Origin: a virus
Virus record (IMG/VR): IMGVR_UViG_3300003886_000062
Span: 1 to 20,780 of that record
Direction: 5' to 3' (one strand)
Length of the DNA: 20,780 nucleotides
Part shown: one piece after another, positions 6,501-16,219 of the stretch
Numbering within the stretch: position 1 is the stretch's first letter
How the letters are laid out: every line of letters starts with the position of its first letter
Notes under the pieces: model-generated
The model's database searches: none
Told to the model about the DNA's origin: nothing
Seen by the model: only the letters and a program-made list of their open reading frames with translations
Translations under genes and position numbers: made by a program

Positions 6501-8659
6501 CGACTAGAGTTATTCGAGTAATCGTAGATCCCTCTGGCGTCACGACAGGCGGGCGACGTGTCAATCGTACATTGACCGGCATGGACCGCAATGTCGGTCG
6601 GTTGCAATCAGGCTTCTCATCTCTGGCGAGAGTGGCCGGTGGATTCATCGCGGCGATAAGCGTCGGGCAGATCATTAGAACCGCAAACACGTTCCAGCAA
6701 CTTCAAAACTCTTTACGTGTAGTCACCGACTCAACCGATGAGCTCACGTCGGCAAACGAACGATTATTCGCGATCGCACAGGCAACCAGGACGCCGATCG
6801 AGGCGACTGTGCAGTTATTCTCCCGTGCGTCAATCGCGGCAGACGAGCTGGGCGCCAGCCAGGAAGAACTCTTCAGGCTCACAGAAATCACTGGTCAGGC
6901 GCTTGCCGTCCAGGGTGGTGCGGCGTCCGAGGCATCAGGTGCGCTGCGACAACTATCACAGTCGTTTTCGTCCGGAATAGTTCGCGCTGAAGAATTCAAC
7001 TCTATCCTCGAGGGTGCGTTCCCGCTCGCGCAGGCAGCGGCCCGAGGCATTGATGAGGCCGGCGGATCGGTGGGACGCTTGCGCAACCTTATTGTTGAAG
7101 GAGAAATTACAAGCCAGGAGTTCTTTCGTGGAATTCTCGAAGGTGGAGAGGCTTTGGAGGAGCAATTTGCGCAAACAGTGCCGACAGTTTCGCAAGCGAT
7201 TACAAATCTCCAAACGTCATTCATCGGTTTTATCGGTGAGCTTGATACAGCAACAGGATTGTCGTCAATCCTCGCACAGACAATTCTCGATCTGGCTGGC
7301 GGATTGTCAACCCTTGGCGGTGCGTTGACCGGCAACTTACGCCCAACAGAAGAACTCAGCACCAACATGGAAAGATTCGCTATTACAATTATCGCAGCCG
7401 GGTCTTCACTTTCTGCGCTGTTCGGCATACTAGGAGTTGGCAGAGATTTCTTTGTTTCTTTTGGTGAGGGACTTGGCGGCGTCGCCGCAGGAATATCCCA
7501 GCTCGCTCAGGGCAATTTCGAGGAAGCGGGCCGTATTTTCAACGACACAACGGCGTTCGACAATGCACGAGCATCGACGACTGATTTCTTCGAGAGCTTT
7601 GGTCAGAACATCGACGATGCGAGTTTAAGGATATCGCAGATATTATTGCCATCGTTCAGGGACATTCAGGTTGAGACCGCAAGAATAAAGGAAGAAGAGG
7701 GCATACTCGATCCGATTATCGAAGAGACCGACACGGCTACGATGGCGTTGGATAGATTACTTACTCAATTGCAACAGCAAACGCAGGAGCTCGCGCTGCA
7801 AACGGCACTCGGTGACAGCGCTGCCGAGGCCATCCAGCGCTATCGGATTGAGGTCGCTTTAGCAGCTGTTGATGGCGGAGAGCTTGGGGCGAGTATACGT
7901 GCGGCGAACGAGGCACTTATCGAGCAGCAGCAGATTGCGGCGGTTGCGGCCGATCGGCAGAGCAACACGGCGGTTGTCGAGGCCCTGCAGCTGGAGTTCG
8001 AGCTTATCGGACTGACCAACCAGGAGCGCGCGATAGAGATCGAATTGCGCCAATTAAACGGCGAGGCTACAGATGAGCAGATCGCTAGAGTCCGTGAACT
8101 AACCGAGGCGATACAGGCGGAACAGGACCAGATCGATGCACTTGGCGACTTCTTCACCAGGGCGCGCGAGAACGCACAAGACACGCTGGCAGGTTTCCTC
8201 GCCGATCCACTGGCCGAGGGGCTGGACGAGCTACCCGCGAAGTTTGCGGCGACCCTGCAGAGGTTAGCGGCCGATGCACTGGCCTCTGAGTTGTTTTCCA
8301 TTTTGGCAGGCCTCGGTGGCGGCGGCGGAGGAGGTGGCGTCCTTGGCTTCCTCGGAGGTCTATTTGGTGGCCGTCAAAACGGCGGATCGTTTAACGCAGG
8401 CCAACCGTTTATCGCCGGCGAAGGCGGCCCGGGCTCGAAGCCTGAGCTCGTCGTCCCAACGACACCAGGTCGCGTATTCCCAGCGGGTCAAACCGCAGGT
8501 ATGCTCGGCGCCGGCGCACCACCGACTGTTAATCTGACAACGATCGTCGTCACAGACCCGAACGAGATTCCATCAGGAATCGAGAGTCCGGACGGCGAAC
8601 GAGCTGTGATGAATGTTATCCAACGCAACCCGCAGGCCCTGCGCCGTATAGCGGGTTAG
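6497..8659 (+). CDS. Tail tape measure protein
   Basis: 720 residues from a GTG start that overlaps the chaperone stop. Residues ~55-270 fit the TIGR02675/PF20155 tape measure domain: a helical repeat with ANTFQQLQNSLRVVT, LFSRASIAADELGAS, FSSGIVRAEEFNSILEGAFP and IVEGEITSQEFFRGI. A hydrophobic patch follows at ~293-320. Residues ~385-560 are charged and Gln-rich helical, probably coiled coil. Near the C-terminus a Gly-run (~604-626) precedes the usual FNAGQPFIAGEGGP...PELVVP...GRVFPAG segment. The protein sets tail length and is ejected with or ahead of the DNA. Using the common rule of ~1.5 angstrom per residue, the tail would be roughly 105-110 nm long. No lysozyme or peptidase motif is visible in it. 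Confidence 0.92.
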   Translation: MTTRVIRVIVDPSGVTTGGRRVNRTLTGMDRNVGRLQSGFSSLARVAGGFIAAISVGQIIRTANTFQQLQNSLRVVTDSTDELTSANERLFAIAQATRTPIEATVQLFSRASIAADELGASQEELFRLTEITGQALAVQGGAASEASGALRQLSQSFSSGIVRAEEFNSILEGAFPLAQAAARGIDEAGGSVGRLRNLIVEGEITSQEFFRGILEGGEALEEQFAQTVPTVSQAITNLQTSFIGFIGELDTATGLSSILAQTILDLAGGLSTLGGALTGNLRPTEELSTNMERFAITIIAAGSSLSALFGILGVGRDFFVSFGEGLGGVAAGISQLAQGNFEEAGRIFNDTTAFDNARASTTDFFESFGQNIDDASLRISQILLPSFRDIQVETARIKEEEGILDPIIEETDTATMALDRLLTQLQQQTQELALQTALGDSAAEAIQRYRIEVALAAVDGGELGASIRAANEALIEQQQIAAVAADRQSNTAVVEALQLEFELIGLTNQERAIEIELRQLNGEATDEQIARVRELTEAIQAEQDQIDALGDFFTRARENAQDTLAGFLADPLAEGLDELPAKFAATLQRLAADALASELFSILAGLGGGGGGGGVLGFLGGLFGGRQNGGSFNAGQPFIAGEGGPGSKPELVVPTTPGRVFPAGQTAGMLGAGAPPTVNLTTIVVTDPNEIPSGIESPDGERAVMNVIQRNPQALRRIAG

Positions 8660-8668
8660 GAGTATTTA

Positions 8669-10033
8669 GTGAGTCAAAACCATAATGTTACAGTCGCCGA
8701 TTACGATGCGGCCCTGCTCCGTCTCATAGACCTTGCTCAGAACGACAATGTTATATCGGCAGCCATCGTTGCCGGCGGCACAGGCTATACGGTCGGTGAT
8801 GTTGTTACCGTGGGCGTCGGTGCCGGAACGGTGGTTTCGGCATTAAATGCAACGCTTGAGGTCACCAGTGTTGCCGCTGGTGTGATTGACGGCATTCGGG
8901 TATTTAGCTGCGGCGCATACTCTACGCAGCCGGCTAACCCTGTCGGAGTCACCGGCGGCACAGGCGGCGATGACGCGACGTTCAACCTCACGTTCGAAAC
9001 CCAGAATTGGGTTGTTGAACGCAACGTGCCGGCGTCTACAAGCACACTGGACTTCAACGCCGTGCAAGGTGGCGGCAGTGCGCAGATTCTTGAGCGCGAG
9101 ATTATACTTCGTGGACCTGGATCTGCGGGCGCTGACGAGATCTACATTGGAATTCTCGAGGTCCGCGATACCGGATCAAATAGTTTTAATTGGCTGATTT
9201 CAGGCATGACCGGTTTTAATGCGTTAAACGAGTTTGAGGACCAGCCAGGATTTTCATACACGTCGCCGCAGGAGATTGCATCGTTTGTCCCTTTGTCGAG
9301 CGGGTCAATTGAGTGCTGGTTCCACGTACATCCAAGATATCTGATGGGCGTATGCCGTATTTCGACCACCTACCAGAACTTTTTTGCAGGGTTTTTGAAC
9401 CAGTACGCACCGCCAGGTGACTTCCCCTATCCGCTCTATATTAGTGGCTGCTCTACAAAATGGGATGAGATATTCGGCACAGGTGGCAGTTTGCAATCAG
9501 GGCTTTGTGATCCAGGAGCCAACACAAACACAGGCGGCAATAATCGCGGTCCGGCTGGCCTGCGAACGTTTGATGGATCATGGCAGCCATTTTTGAATTG
9601 GACACGCGATAGCAACAGCCGCGATTTACAGGATGATCGTTGTGTTTACCCATGTGGCCTGTGGCTAACTGGCAGTCAAACATTTCCAGCTGAAGATGAG
9701 ATTTATTTCCACAACAGTTTTTCCGCTGCGCAGCGTTGGGGAGAGGTCATACCGCAATCGGGATTGCCTGGGGCCGTCATCGCGAATGTATTCCCTAGCC
9801 AAGACAGTGGCGGCGACCTAACTAACCTTTTTGAGACTGTTTTAATTCAAGGCCCATCTGTTGGGAGTGCTCAAATATACGGAGAGATCCCGGATGTTTT
9901 TTGGGGCCAGACAATCGGTAATAGCATCCAAACTGAGGACCGTATCGTCATTGGCGGCATTTACTACCGGGCGTTTCAGAATAGCAATCGGACAGAGACC
10001 TTCGGATTTGTGTTCTTGAGGGAAGATAACTAA
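8669..10033 (+). CDS. Virion structural protein with GGTGY-type beta module
   Basis: A 454-residue protein starting at GTG 8669, fixed by AGGAG at 8658-8662 six bases upstream. Residues ~30-112 form a Gly/Val-rich module (IVAGGTGYTVGDVVTV... ATLEVTSVAAGVIDGIRV... GVTGGTGGDDATFNLTF) that is found in many phage tail and fibre proteins. The rest (~113-454) is an aromatic-rich domain with IECWFHVHPRYLMG, FFAGFLNQYAPPGDFPYPLYISG, GPAGLRTFDGSWQPFLNW and a late FWGQTIG. Cys residues are present but show no zinc pattern. The gene sits between the tape measure and tail tip genes and its stop overlaps the next start (TAATG), so a tail-associated role is likely. The next protein looks like a functional partner. 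Confidence 0.82.
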   Translation: MSQNHNVTVADYDAALLRLIDLAQNDNVISAAIVAGGTGYTVGDVVTVGVGAGTVVSALNATLEVTSVAAGVIDGIRVFSCGAYSTQPANPVGVTGGTGGDDATFNLTFETQNWVVERNVPASTSTLDFNAVQGGGSAQILEREIILRGPGSAGADEIYIGILEVRDTGSNSFNWLISGMTGFNALNEFEDQPGFSYTSPQEIASFVPLSSGSIECWFHVHPRYLMGVCRISTTYQNFFAGFLNQYAPPGDFPYPLYISGCSTKWDEIFGTGGSLQSGLCDPGANTNTGGNNRGPAGLRTFDGSWQPFLNWTRDSNSRDLQDDRCVYPCGLWLTGSQTFPAEDEIYFHNSFSAAQRWGEVIPQSGLPGAVIANVFPSQDSGGDLTNLFETVLIQGPSVGSAQIYGEIPDVFWGQTIGNSIQTEDRIVIGGIYYRAFQNSNRTETFGFVFLREDN

Positions 10034-11040
10034 TGGCATTCCAAACAGGCGTGAGCACTACGATCGAAAACCTGCTGCAGGCGTTGTCGACCTTTTTGAC
10101 GGCCAATGGCTGGACAGAGTCCTATGCCAACACCGGCGACCCCGGCACGATTGCATTTACGAAGAACAGCGTTTTTGTGGCCTTCCAGTATTCGGAGACT
10201 GCTGAGGGCGGTGACGGAACAATGGCGATGTATCAGTCAACAGCGCACGACGCCATCCCGACGACGGACCCCTGGACGTCAACCGGAGATAGTGGCAACG
10301 GTGAAGATAGCAACACAATTAACAGTTTCGACACGCAGCGATGTGTGAATGTCGTCGCCGGACCTCATACCGCTTACTGGTTTTTCGAGAATGATGCCGG
10401 CCCCGCGTACTGCCATATTGTTGTCGAGGTTGACGCCGGCCGTTTCCGTCACTTTGGATTCGGAGAAATAGACAAAATTGGCGATTGGGTTGGTGGCGAA
10501 TATGTATACGGTCATTTTTGGAATCAAGCGGTTTCTGATCTTGATAATCCAAACGATTCTTTTCACAGCATCGCATTTGACAGTCACGTCGGCACCGCGG
10601 TCCAGGGTGCGACGATGCGCGTTGAGGGGCATGCCGGAGAGCCAGAGGCCGCAACTGTTTATGCTACCTGGACTCGATCCACCAACCCCGGCACAGACAG
10701 GGCTGGCAATCTGCGCTGGAAGGGGTCGAGCGGCTGGCGTGGAGGTCGTGAATATATGCTGTTCCAGAATTTCAGAATATCGGAAGCAACCGGATTTAAA
10801 CCGATGGTCCCGGTATCTTTAGAGATATCAGACACAAGCATTACCCCGGACAGCGTGTGGCGCATTGGCTACCAGGCCGATGTTCGCTTGTGCAATATCG
10901 GGAACCTTGCAGACGGGCAGATCATCAATATTGCCGGCGACAACTGGTATTTTTTCCCGGTCGTAAGAAAGCAATTTCTGCAAAACGACACTGAGGAAAC
11001 AAGGAACGCGGGCATCGCATATCGTCGGATCGACGCGTAA
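10033..11040 (+). CDS. Virion structural protein, partner of the preceding gene
   Basis: 335 residues, with an N-terminal helix-strand segment typical of this phage family (TTIENLLQALSTFLTANGWTE... GTIAFTKNSVFVAFQY). The middle contains AYWFFENDAGPAYCHIVVEV followed by GRFRHFGFGEIDKIGDWVGG and EYVYGHFWNQ, a conserved block seen in many phages between tape measure and tip genes. The last third carries NLRWKGSSGW and DNWYFFPVVRKQ, ending in GIAYRRI. No catalytic motif or membrane segment is seen. Its ATG overlaps the previous stop (TAATG at 10031-10035). A role in the tail tip or in capping the tail is inferred from position; the molecular function of the family is unknown to me. Confidence 0.83.
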   Translation: MAFQTGVSTTIENLLQALSTFLTANGWTESYANTGDPGTIAFTKNSVFVAFQYSETAEGGDGTMAMYQSTAHDAIPTTDPWTSTGDSGNGEDSNTINSFDTQRCVNVVAGPHTAYWFFENDAGPAYCHIVVEVDAGRFRHFGFGEIDKIGDWVGGEYVYGHFWNQAVSDLDNPNDSFHSIAFDSHVGTAVQGATMRVEGHAGEPEAATVYATWTRSTNPGTDRAGNLRWKGSSGWRGGREYMLFQNFRISEATGFKPMVPVSLEISDTSITPDSVWRIGYQADVRLCNIGNLADGQIINIAGDNWYFFPVVRKQFLQNDTEETRNAGIAYRRIDA

Positions 11041-11046
11041 CGCGGC

Positions 11047-12885
11047 ATGGCAGATTTTCCCGGATCAATAGCTCGCGGTTTATTCGCGCCACCATTCCCC
11101 GATGCCGCCGCCGGTCAGCCTGTCGCGACTGGCTTAAGTCCGCAGGCGTATCCCACGGGGCCGTACAACCCTGTTGGTGTGACACCAAGCGTATCGCCTT
11201 ATGAGCGTGTCGGCGGGCAGGGCTTAGGCGCCTTTGGTGTTGATCCGTTTAACCCAGACATCAAGAACGATGCGCAAAACGCGAGCGCGATCGCGGGCAC
11301 ATTTCTCAAAACAACGGGCAAGAACCCATCGCTAACATCTGTTACCCATCGTGGCACGATAGCCCGGCACTTTGCGCAGGACTGGTTTGAAAAATGGCAT
11401 GTATTTCCGGGTTCTTTGGCTCTTGGGAATGTGCTCACAAGCCAGATCCGCAATTTAGAGATCTTCAATGCTTTCCGACGCGAGTCCAGGAATTGGACGT
11501 CGTTTACGAACAATGCAGGCGCTGGCATCGCGGCAACGAACCTGCCGGGCCTCCCACTGCTATTGGCGTCGCTCACGTCATTTGTGCTCGACATACAGGT
11601 TTCAACAACGGGCCCACCGACCATTAACGGAACACTGGACTTCGGCGTTGATCTGTTACCGCCTGGAACGATTCAAATTAATGTTACCGGCAACAGGATT
11701 ACAATATTTCCGTATCATCCGCAGGCGCCTGTCCGAGAGACACTGGAATTCTTAAGCGACATTATTCCTCATGACGATGGCAGCGAACAACGCAGTTCGC
11801 TTCGCGAGGCGCCGCGTCAACTATTCAGTTTCACTATTCGCACGGACGACGATCGCACGCGTGATTCGATCAATGCCGTTATCACCGACTGGCAGAGCCG
11901 GGTGTTCGGTGTTCCCCTTTGGCATGAACAGCGTCCGTTACTCGGCGACGTTGCAATCAATGCGACAACGATACTCGTGGACACGACGTTCTCCGACTAC
12001 CGTGTCGGTAGCCTGGTGATGCTATACGTCAGCGATTTCGTAAACGAAGCGCTCGAGATCACTGCGGTTAACCCAGGCGACATCGAGGTCCAGTCGGGGC
12101 CTGCACAGGCGTTTATCGTGCAGGACACTGTAGTGATGCCCACGCGGACCGCTTATACACGGCCTTCGCTCAACCAGAATCGCGTAGCGATCGGCCCGAC
12201 GGACTTCAATCTATTATTCGAGACGCTCGATAACATCGATCTGTCCGACGCCGCTGCCTTCCCAACATTCATGGGCGTGGGTCAGACTGTCGCCAAGCCT
12301 GTTATCGACCGGCTGAATTTTATGAACGGTAGTCGCATTGCAGAGGGCTATCGCCGTGATGTTGCTATCATCGATCATGAAACCGGACCACCGTTGCAGT
12401 TCAGTCCGTGGTCAAAGTCGAAGCCGACCTACGAGTACGGTTTTGAAAGCGATAGCCGGCAGTCAATGTGGGAGCTGCGGCAGCTGGTACACTTCCTTCG
12501 CGGCTCGCAGATATCGTTTTACGTGGGAACCGGCCGGTCCGACTTCAAACCGAACCTGGACATTAGCGACACCTCGACGTCATTCGATATGCCAAATATC
12601 GGATTTACACAATTCTATCAGCAGGTCACGCCGCGATCGGACCTTCGGGTAACACGCACCGACGGCACGACGTCCCTGCACACCATCGTTGGGTCGAGCG
12701 TGGTTTCGAACGCTGTCGAGCGCATTGACTTTAGTCCGGGTATTTCGCCTGCTTTGCCGCTTGCACAACTCGATAAGGTTGAGTTCCTGACCCTCAGCCG
12801 CATCGCCGATGATAGGGTCTCGTTCGTGCACGATCGTCCGGATCAGTCGCGCGTATCACTTAAACTCCTTGGAGTGCCGGCATGA
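11047..12885 (+). CDS. Distal tail/tail tip protein
   Basis: 612 residues. The N-terminal ~80 residues are Pro/Gly/Asn-rich and probably extended. Residues ~220-320 contain RETLEFLSDIIPHDDGSEQRSSLREAPRQLFSF and INAVITDWQSRVFGVPLWHEQ, a block widespread in tail proteins of proteobacterial phages. A beta module (~300-355, with VGSLVMLYVSD and LEITAVNPGDIEV) follows. The C-terminal part contains SKPTYEYGFESDSRQSMWELRQLVHFLRGSQISFYVGT and resembles the distal-tail (DUF2460-like) core. It would connect the tube end to the hub encoded next. The ATG at 11047 has only a weak ribosome site, but the previous stop is 6 nt upstream, so coupling is likely. It overlaps the next gene by 4 nt (ATGA at 12882). 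Confidence 0.83.
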   Translation: MADFPGSIARGLFAPPFPDAAAGQPVATGLSPQAYPTGPYNPVGVTPSVSPYERVGGQGLGAFGVDPFNPDIKNDAQNASAIAGTFLKTTGKNPSLTSVTHRGTIARHFAQDWFEKWHVFPGSLALGNVLTSQIRNLEIFNAFRRESRNWTSFTNNAGAGIAATNLPGLPLLLASLTSFVLDIQVSTTGPPTINGTLDFGVDLLPPGTIQINVTGNRITIFPYHPQAPVRETLEFLSDIIPHDDGSEQRSSLREAPRQLFSFTIRTDDDRTRDSINAVITDWQSRVFGVPLWHEQRPLLGDVAINATTILVDTTFSDYRVGSLVMLYVSDFVNEALEITAVNPGDIEVQSGPAQAFIVQDTVVMPTRTAYTRPSLNQNRVAIGPTDFNLLFETLDNIDLSDAAAFPTFMGVGQTVAKPVIDRLNFMNGSRIAEGYRRDVAIIDHETGPPLQFSPWSKSKPTYEYGFESDSRQSMWELRQLVHFLRGSQISFYVGTGRSDFKPNLDISDTSTSFDMPNIGFTQFYQQVTPRSDLRVTRTDGTTSLHTIVGSSVVSNAVERIDFSPGISPALPLAQLDKVEFLTLSRIADDRVSFVHDRPDQSRVSLKLLGVPA

Positions 12886-13706
12886 GCTTCGACGCACAAG
12901 AATCCAGTATTGAGTCTGGTCAACCGATTGAGTTCTATGTGTTCACGTTTGGCGTCGATATCATTCGTCTGACCTCGAACAACAGCGACATTACATTCAG
13001 CGGCGTTAGCTATACGGCGACACAGATCAAGCGAAGTTCGCTGCAGGCTAGCGCGGAGGATGCCATCAACCGTCTGACCGTCAACATGCCGCTGGACAAT
13101 ACTGTGGTTCAGCGATTCATCGGAAACGTCCCGGGAACACGTGCAACAGTTCAGCTATTGCGAGGCCACAGGAACGACGGCATCGAGGAGGCTGTGCTGA
13201 TGTTCGACGGGTTCATCACGAACGTCGAGATGGACGGCAAGCTTAATGCGAAGATCATTTGCAAACCGCAGACCGCCGTCTTTAATCGCAGCGGGCCGCT
13301 GATCTCCTATCAGGGGCTATGTAACCATGTGCTGTACGATGTGCGCTGCAAGATCGCCAGAGGCGCGTTCACGTACACGGGCCTGGCGTCAGCGGTAGTC
13401 GGATCAGTGGTCACCGTAAACGGCCTGTCCGTCAACGGCGTAGATTGGGCTGTCGGCGGCATCCTGCAGGCACCGACCGCGGCACCCGAGGACAGACGGC
13501 TGATCGTGGCGCAGTCCGGTGACGACGTAACGCTGCTACTGCCGATTAGTTTCGCGATCTTGGGGTCGACCGTTGACGTCCTTGCAGGTTGCGATCATTC
13601 GCTGTCGATTTGCGACTCGAAGTTTGCCAATGTAATCAACTACGGCGGCTTCCCGTTCGTGCCAACAAAGAACCCATTTAACTCCAATATTCGCGGTGGC
13701 AGCTGA
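12882..13706 (+). CDS. Tail hub protein, DUF2163/BR0599 type, possible Fe-S ligand Cys
   Basis: 274 residues. The N-terminal two-thirds is the DUF2163 core, with IEFYVFTFG, YTATQIKRSS, INRLTVNMPLDN and a VLMFDGFITNVEMDG segment. The C-terminal domain matches phage BR0599-like proteins, with CNHVLYDVRC and a terminal FANVINYGGFPFVPTKNPF. Cys at 147, 156, 237 and 244 pair up as in the C-terminal domains of lambda gpL and of the gene-transfer-agent hub, where four Cys hold an iron-sulfur cluster. Whether a cluster forms here is inferred. The protein would form the trimeric hub below the distal tail ring. It overlaps both neighbours (ATGA at 12882-12885; TGATG at 13704-13708). Confidence 0.86.
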   Translation: MSFDAQESSIESGQPIEFYVFTFGVDIIRLTSNNSDITFSGVSYTATQIKRSSLQASAEDAINRLTVNMPLDNTVVQRFIGNVPGTRATVQLLRGHRNDGIEEAVLMFDGFITNVEMDGKLNAKIICKPQTAVFNRSGPLISYQGLCNHVLYDVRCKIARGAFTYTGLASAVVGSVVTVNGLSVNGVDWAVGGILQAPTAAPEDRRLIVAQSGDDVTLLLPISFAILGSTVDVLAGCDHSLSICDSKFANVINYGGFPFVPTKNPFNSNIRGGS

Positions 13707-16171
13707 TGCCATTTCTTACGTTCCTGCTTACCTACCTCGGCACATTCCTGCTCGGCGAATTGCTGCGGCCAAAGCCTCGCCTGGAGAATGCAAAGCCGGC
13801 CGGCCTCGGCGATTTTAGCGTACCGACAGCAACCGAAGGCCGGGTCGTGCCGATCATCTGGGGACGGGTATTGCTCAAGGGGACGAACGTCGTATGGTAC
13901 GGCGATCTCGGGAACGATCCGATTACCCAAAAGGTCAAGACCGGTCTCTTCTCGAGCGAACGACAAACGATCGGGTTTCGCTACAAAATCGGCCTGCAGA
14001 TGGCGCTGTGCAGGGGCAACCCAGGCAGTGAGGCGCCGACGCTACGCAATATTCGCATTGATGAGTCCGCGGCCTGGGGTGCAGACGCATCAACGGCCGA
14101 CGCAGCAATAGTCCCGGTCGACGCCGGATCGGTTTACACGATCAATCAGCCGGAGTTCTTCGGCGGCGAGGACGCGGGCGGTGGCGGCGGGATAATCGGC
14201 AGTGGCCGTGTGTACCCGGGAACAGAGACCCAGGCCGTTAGCGCATACCTGACGCCGTTCCAGAGCCCACAGCCGGCCTACCGTGGAACGTACTACCTGA
14301 CGTGGGACCAGGGCGAGATCGGTCTCTCCCCGCAGCTAAGGCCCTGGGAGTTCGAGATCGAGCGCTATCCGGACGGCCTCGACCTTGCCAGCCTACAGCC
14401 AGGTGATGAGATCGTCGACGAGGGTGCAAACCCGATGAACGTGATCTACGAGGCGCTGACGGACGACGAGTGGGGTCTAAAGCAGGCCGCGGTGACGGTT
14501 AATGTCGTGTCGCTGCGAGCGTCTGCCGCCATTATGAAAGTCGAGGGCCAGGGGTTCGCGTTCATTTGGGACCGCACGCTTGACGTGAAGGAGATCATTA
14601 GTACGATCGAGGAGCAGGTCGACGGCATCCTGATCCAGGACCCAGCGACCGGGGTCTACGATTTCAAACTGATCCGATTTGACTATATTCCTGCGAACCT
14701 CGAGGTGCTGGACAACACCAACACCAGGGAAATAACGCGGTTCGCGCGCCCATCATGGGATGAGACGCAGAATTATTTGACTGCGGAGTTCGTCGATCGC
14801 CGTAAGAACTACAACACGAGCTTTGCACTCGCGCAGGACATGGCGAACGTCGACATCGTAGGTGCATCGAACAAGTCGACGATAAGATTCCCAGGTGTAA
14901 AGAGCGCGGCTCTCGCAAACTCACTTGCCTGGCGTGAAATTCGACAACTGTCATTCCCTGCCGCGACCGGTGCGTCCGTTGTCGATCGATCGCAGCACGA
15001 CATTGTGCCGGGCGATGTTCGCGCGCTTACCTGGCCGCGCCTTGGTATTTCCGCCCTGCCAATTCGCATCACGAAGGTGGACCGTGGGGATCTGCTGAAT
15101 AACCGTATTCAGATCGACTGGACGCAAGACATTTTCGCGTTCAATCCAGGCTCGTTCAGCGACCCTATTGATACCGGTTGGATTCCGCCCAACGTCGACC
15201 CGCAAGCAGCACTCTACGAGCGACTCTGGGAGATACCGTTTCAGATGTCGCCGACCGCCGAGACCTACGTCGCAGCCCTTGGATCACGCGATGGATCGGA
15301 GCACCTGAGCTATGACGTCGTGACCGACTTAGCCGGTGGCATTACGTATGTATTGACCGCGAACAACAGACTGTGGACGCCGGTTGGTCTGCTGCAGGGA
15401 GCGCTGGACAAGGACTTAAACGGACCGCCGCATTACCAGACAACGATCGTGGTCGACAACTTAAACGACGCGACGACAGCGGCGATCGCGGCATTGGCCG
15501 ATGCCACGGTCAACCCCGTGGATCCGCAAAACGTGATACTCATTAACGATGAGCTCATGTGGTTCCAGGCTGCGGTCGATAACCTCGACGGTACTGTTGA
15601 CCTTACGGTTAATCGCGGATCGTTCGACACCATCCCCGTGGACCACATCGACAATTCGGAGGTCTGGTTTATCGGCGTCGAGGCCGCACTGCTCAGGGAC
15701 ACACCGCTTCCCGCTGGCCTGGGGGCGATCACCGCCAAGATACTGCCGACGACGATCAGCGGCACGTTTGCCGAGGGCTTGGCGGCACAGCTCGCGCTCA
15801 CAACTATCGATCGTTTTGACGGGGCTATACCGCCGAACAATCCCGACCTCAACGGCAATCTATTTGTCGATGAGAACTGGAACTCGCTGACGAACCCTGT
15901 AACGCTAACCTGGCTGCGTCGCAATCGCACGACCCAATCATTCGATACGCTACAGGATGATGCGGACATCACACCGGAGGCGGGTACCACATACGACTTT
16001 GAGGCGCGACGGGTTTCCGACGACGTACTGGTCGACTCCGGATCCCTGACAGGAACCTCGGTGGTGATTAACAACATGCTATCGGCGATCGCCTACTACG
16101 TATTGTTCAAAGCTGTGCGCAATGGCGTCGACTCTCAGGAATGGCGCTCAAACGATTTTACGATGACTTAG
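13706..16171 (+). CDS. Tail tip attachment protein (PF13550 type)
   Basis: 821 residues. The N-terminus has a hydrophobic stretch (2-20, FLTFLLTYLGTFLLGELL) followed by RPKP, as in many J-like/megatron tail proteins; it may insert in or contact a membrane during DNA delivery. Residues ~25-90 carry VPTATEGRVVPIIWGRVLLKG. The central part (~235-480) fits the PF13550 tip attachment domain, with NPMNVIYEALTDDEWGL, FAFIWDRTLDVKEIISTI, GVYDFKLIRFDY and ITRFARPSWDETQNYLTAEF. The C-terminal ~90 residues (TLTWLRRNR... YYVLFKAVRNGVDS) resemble a fibronectin type III module. Such proteins form the tail tip and commonly determine receptor contact. It is the last gene of the plus-strand operon in this window. 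Confidence 0.86.
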   Translation: MPFLTFLLTYLGTFLLGELLRPKPRLENAKPAGLGDFSVPTATEGRVVPIIWGRVLLKGTNVVWYGDLGNDPITQKVKTGLFSSERQTIGFRYKIGLQMALCRGNPGSEAPTLRNIRIDESAAWGADASTADAAIVPVDAGSVYTINQPEFFGGEDAGGGGGIIGSGRVYPGTETQAVSAYLTPFQSPQPAYRGTYYLTWDQGEIGLSPQLRPWEFEIERYPDGLDLASLQPGDEIVDEGANPMNVIYEALTDDEWGLKQAAVTVNVVSLRASAAIMKVEGQGFAFIWDRTLDVKEIISTIEEQVDGILIQDPATGVYDFKLIRFDYIPANLEVLDNTNTREITRFARPSWDETQNYLTAEFVDRRKNYNTSFALAQDMANVDIVGASNKSTIRFPGVKSAALANSLAWREIRQLSFPAATGASVVDRSQHDIVPGDVRALTWPRLGISALPIRITKVDRGDLLNNRIQIDWTQDIFAFNPGSFSDPIDTGWIPPNVDPQAALYERLWEIPFQMSPTAETYVAALGSRDGSEHLSYDVVTDLAGGITYVLTANNRLWTPVGLLQGALDKDLNGPPHYQTTIVVDNLNDATTAAIAALADATVNPVDPQNVILINDELMWFQAAVDNLDGTVDLTVNRGSFDTIPVDHIDNSEVWFIGVEAALLRDTPLPAGLGAITAKILPTTISGTFAEGLAAQLALTTIDRFDGAIPPNNPDLNGNLFVDENWNSLTNPVTLTWLRRNRTTQSFDTLQDDADITPEAGTTYDFEARRVSDDVLVDSGSLTGTSVVINNMLSAIAYYVLFKAVRNGVDSQEWRSNDFTMT

Positions 16172-16219
16172 TTCGGCTGCGTCGTGATCGCTTATATACC
16201 TGTCGTGTGTCAGTTGTAG
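16172..16219. other. Convergent intergenic gap
   Basis: The plus-strand late operon and the minus-strand operon converge here, separated by only 48 bases. I see no convincing GC-rich hairpin followed by a T-run on either strand, so transcription termination here is either rho-dependent or lies elsewhere. Confidence 0.55.

Noticed and set aside
6895-7428. Minus-strand open frame of 177 codons
   Set aside because: Antisense to the tape measure domain, with low-complexity Ser/Pro composition typical of shadow frames.
7840-8301. Minus-strand open frame of 153 codons
   Set aside because: Antisense to the helical part of the tape measure; Ser/Ala/Cys-rich shadow.
8309-8371. GGC/GGT-rich run as a microsatellite or regulatory repeat
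   Set aside because: It encodes the Gly-rich hinge usual near the C-terminus of tape measure proteins, with mixed codons. No separate function is needed.
15433-16077. Minus-strand open frame of 214 codons
   Set aside because: It lies antisense to the tail tip gene, whose domains are clear. Ser/Val-rich shadow composition and no ribosome site.
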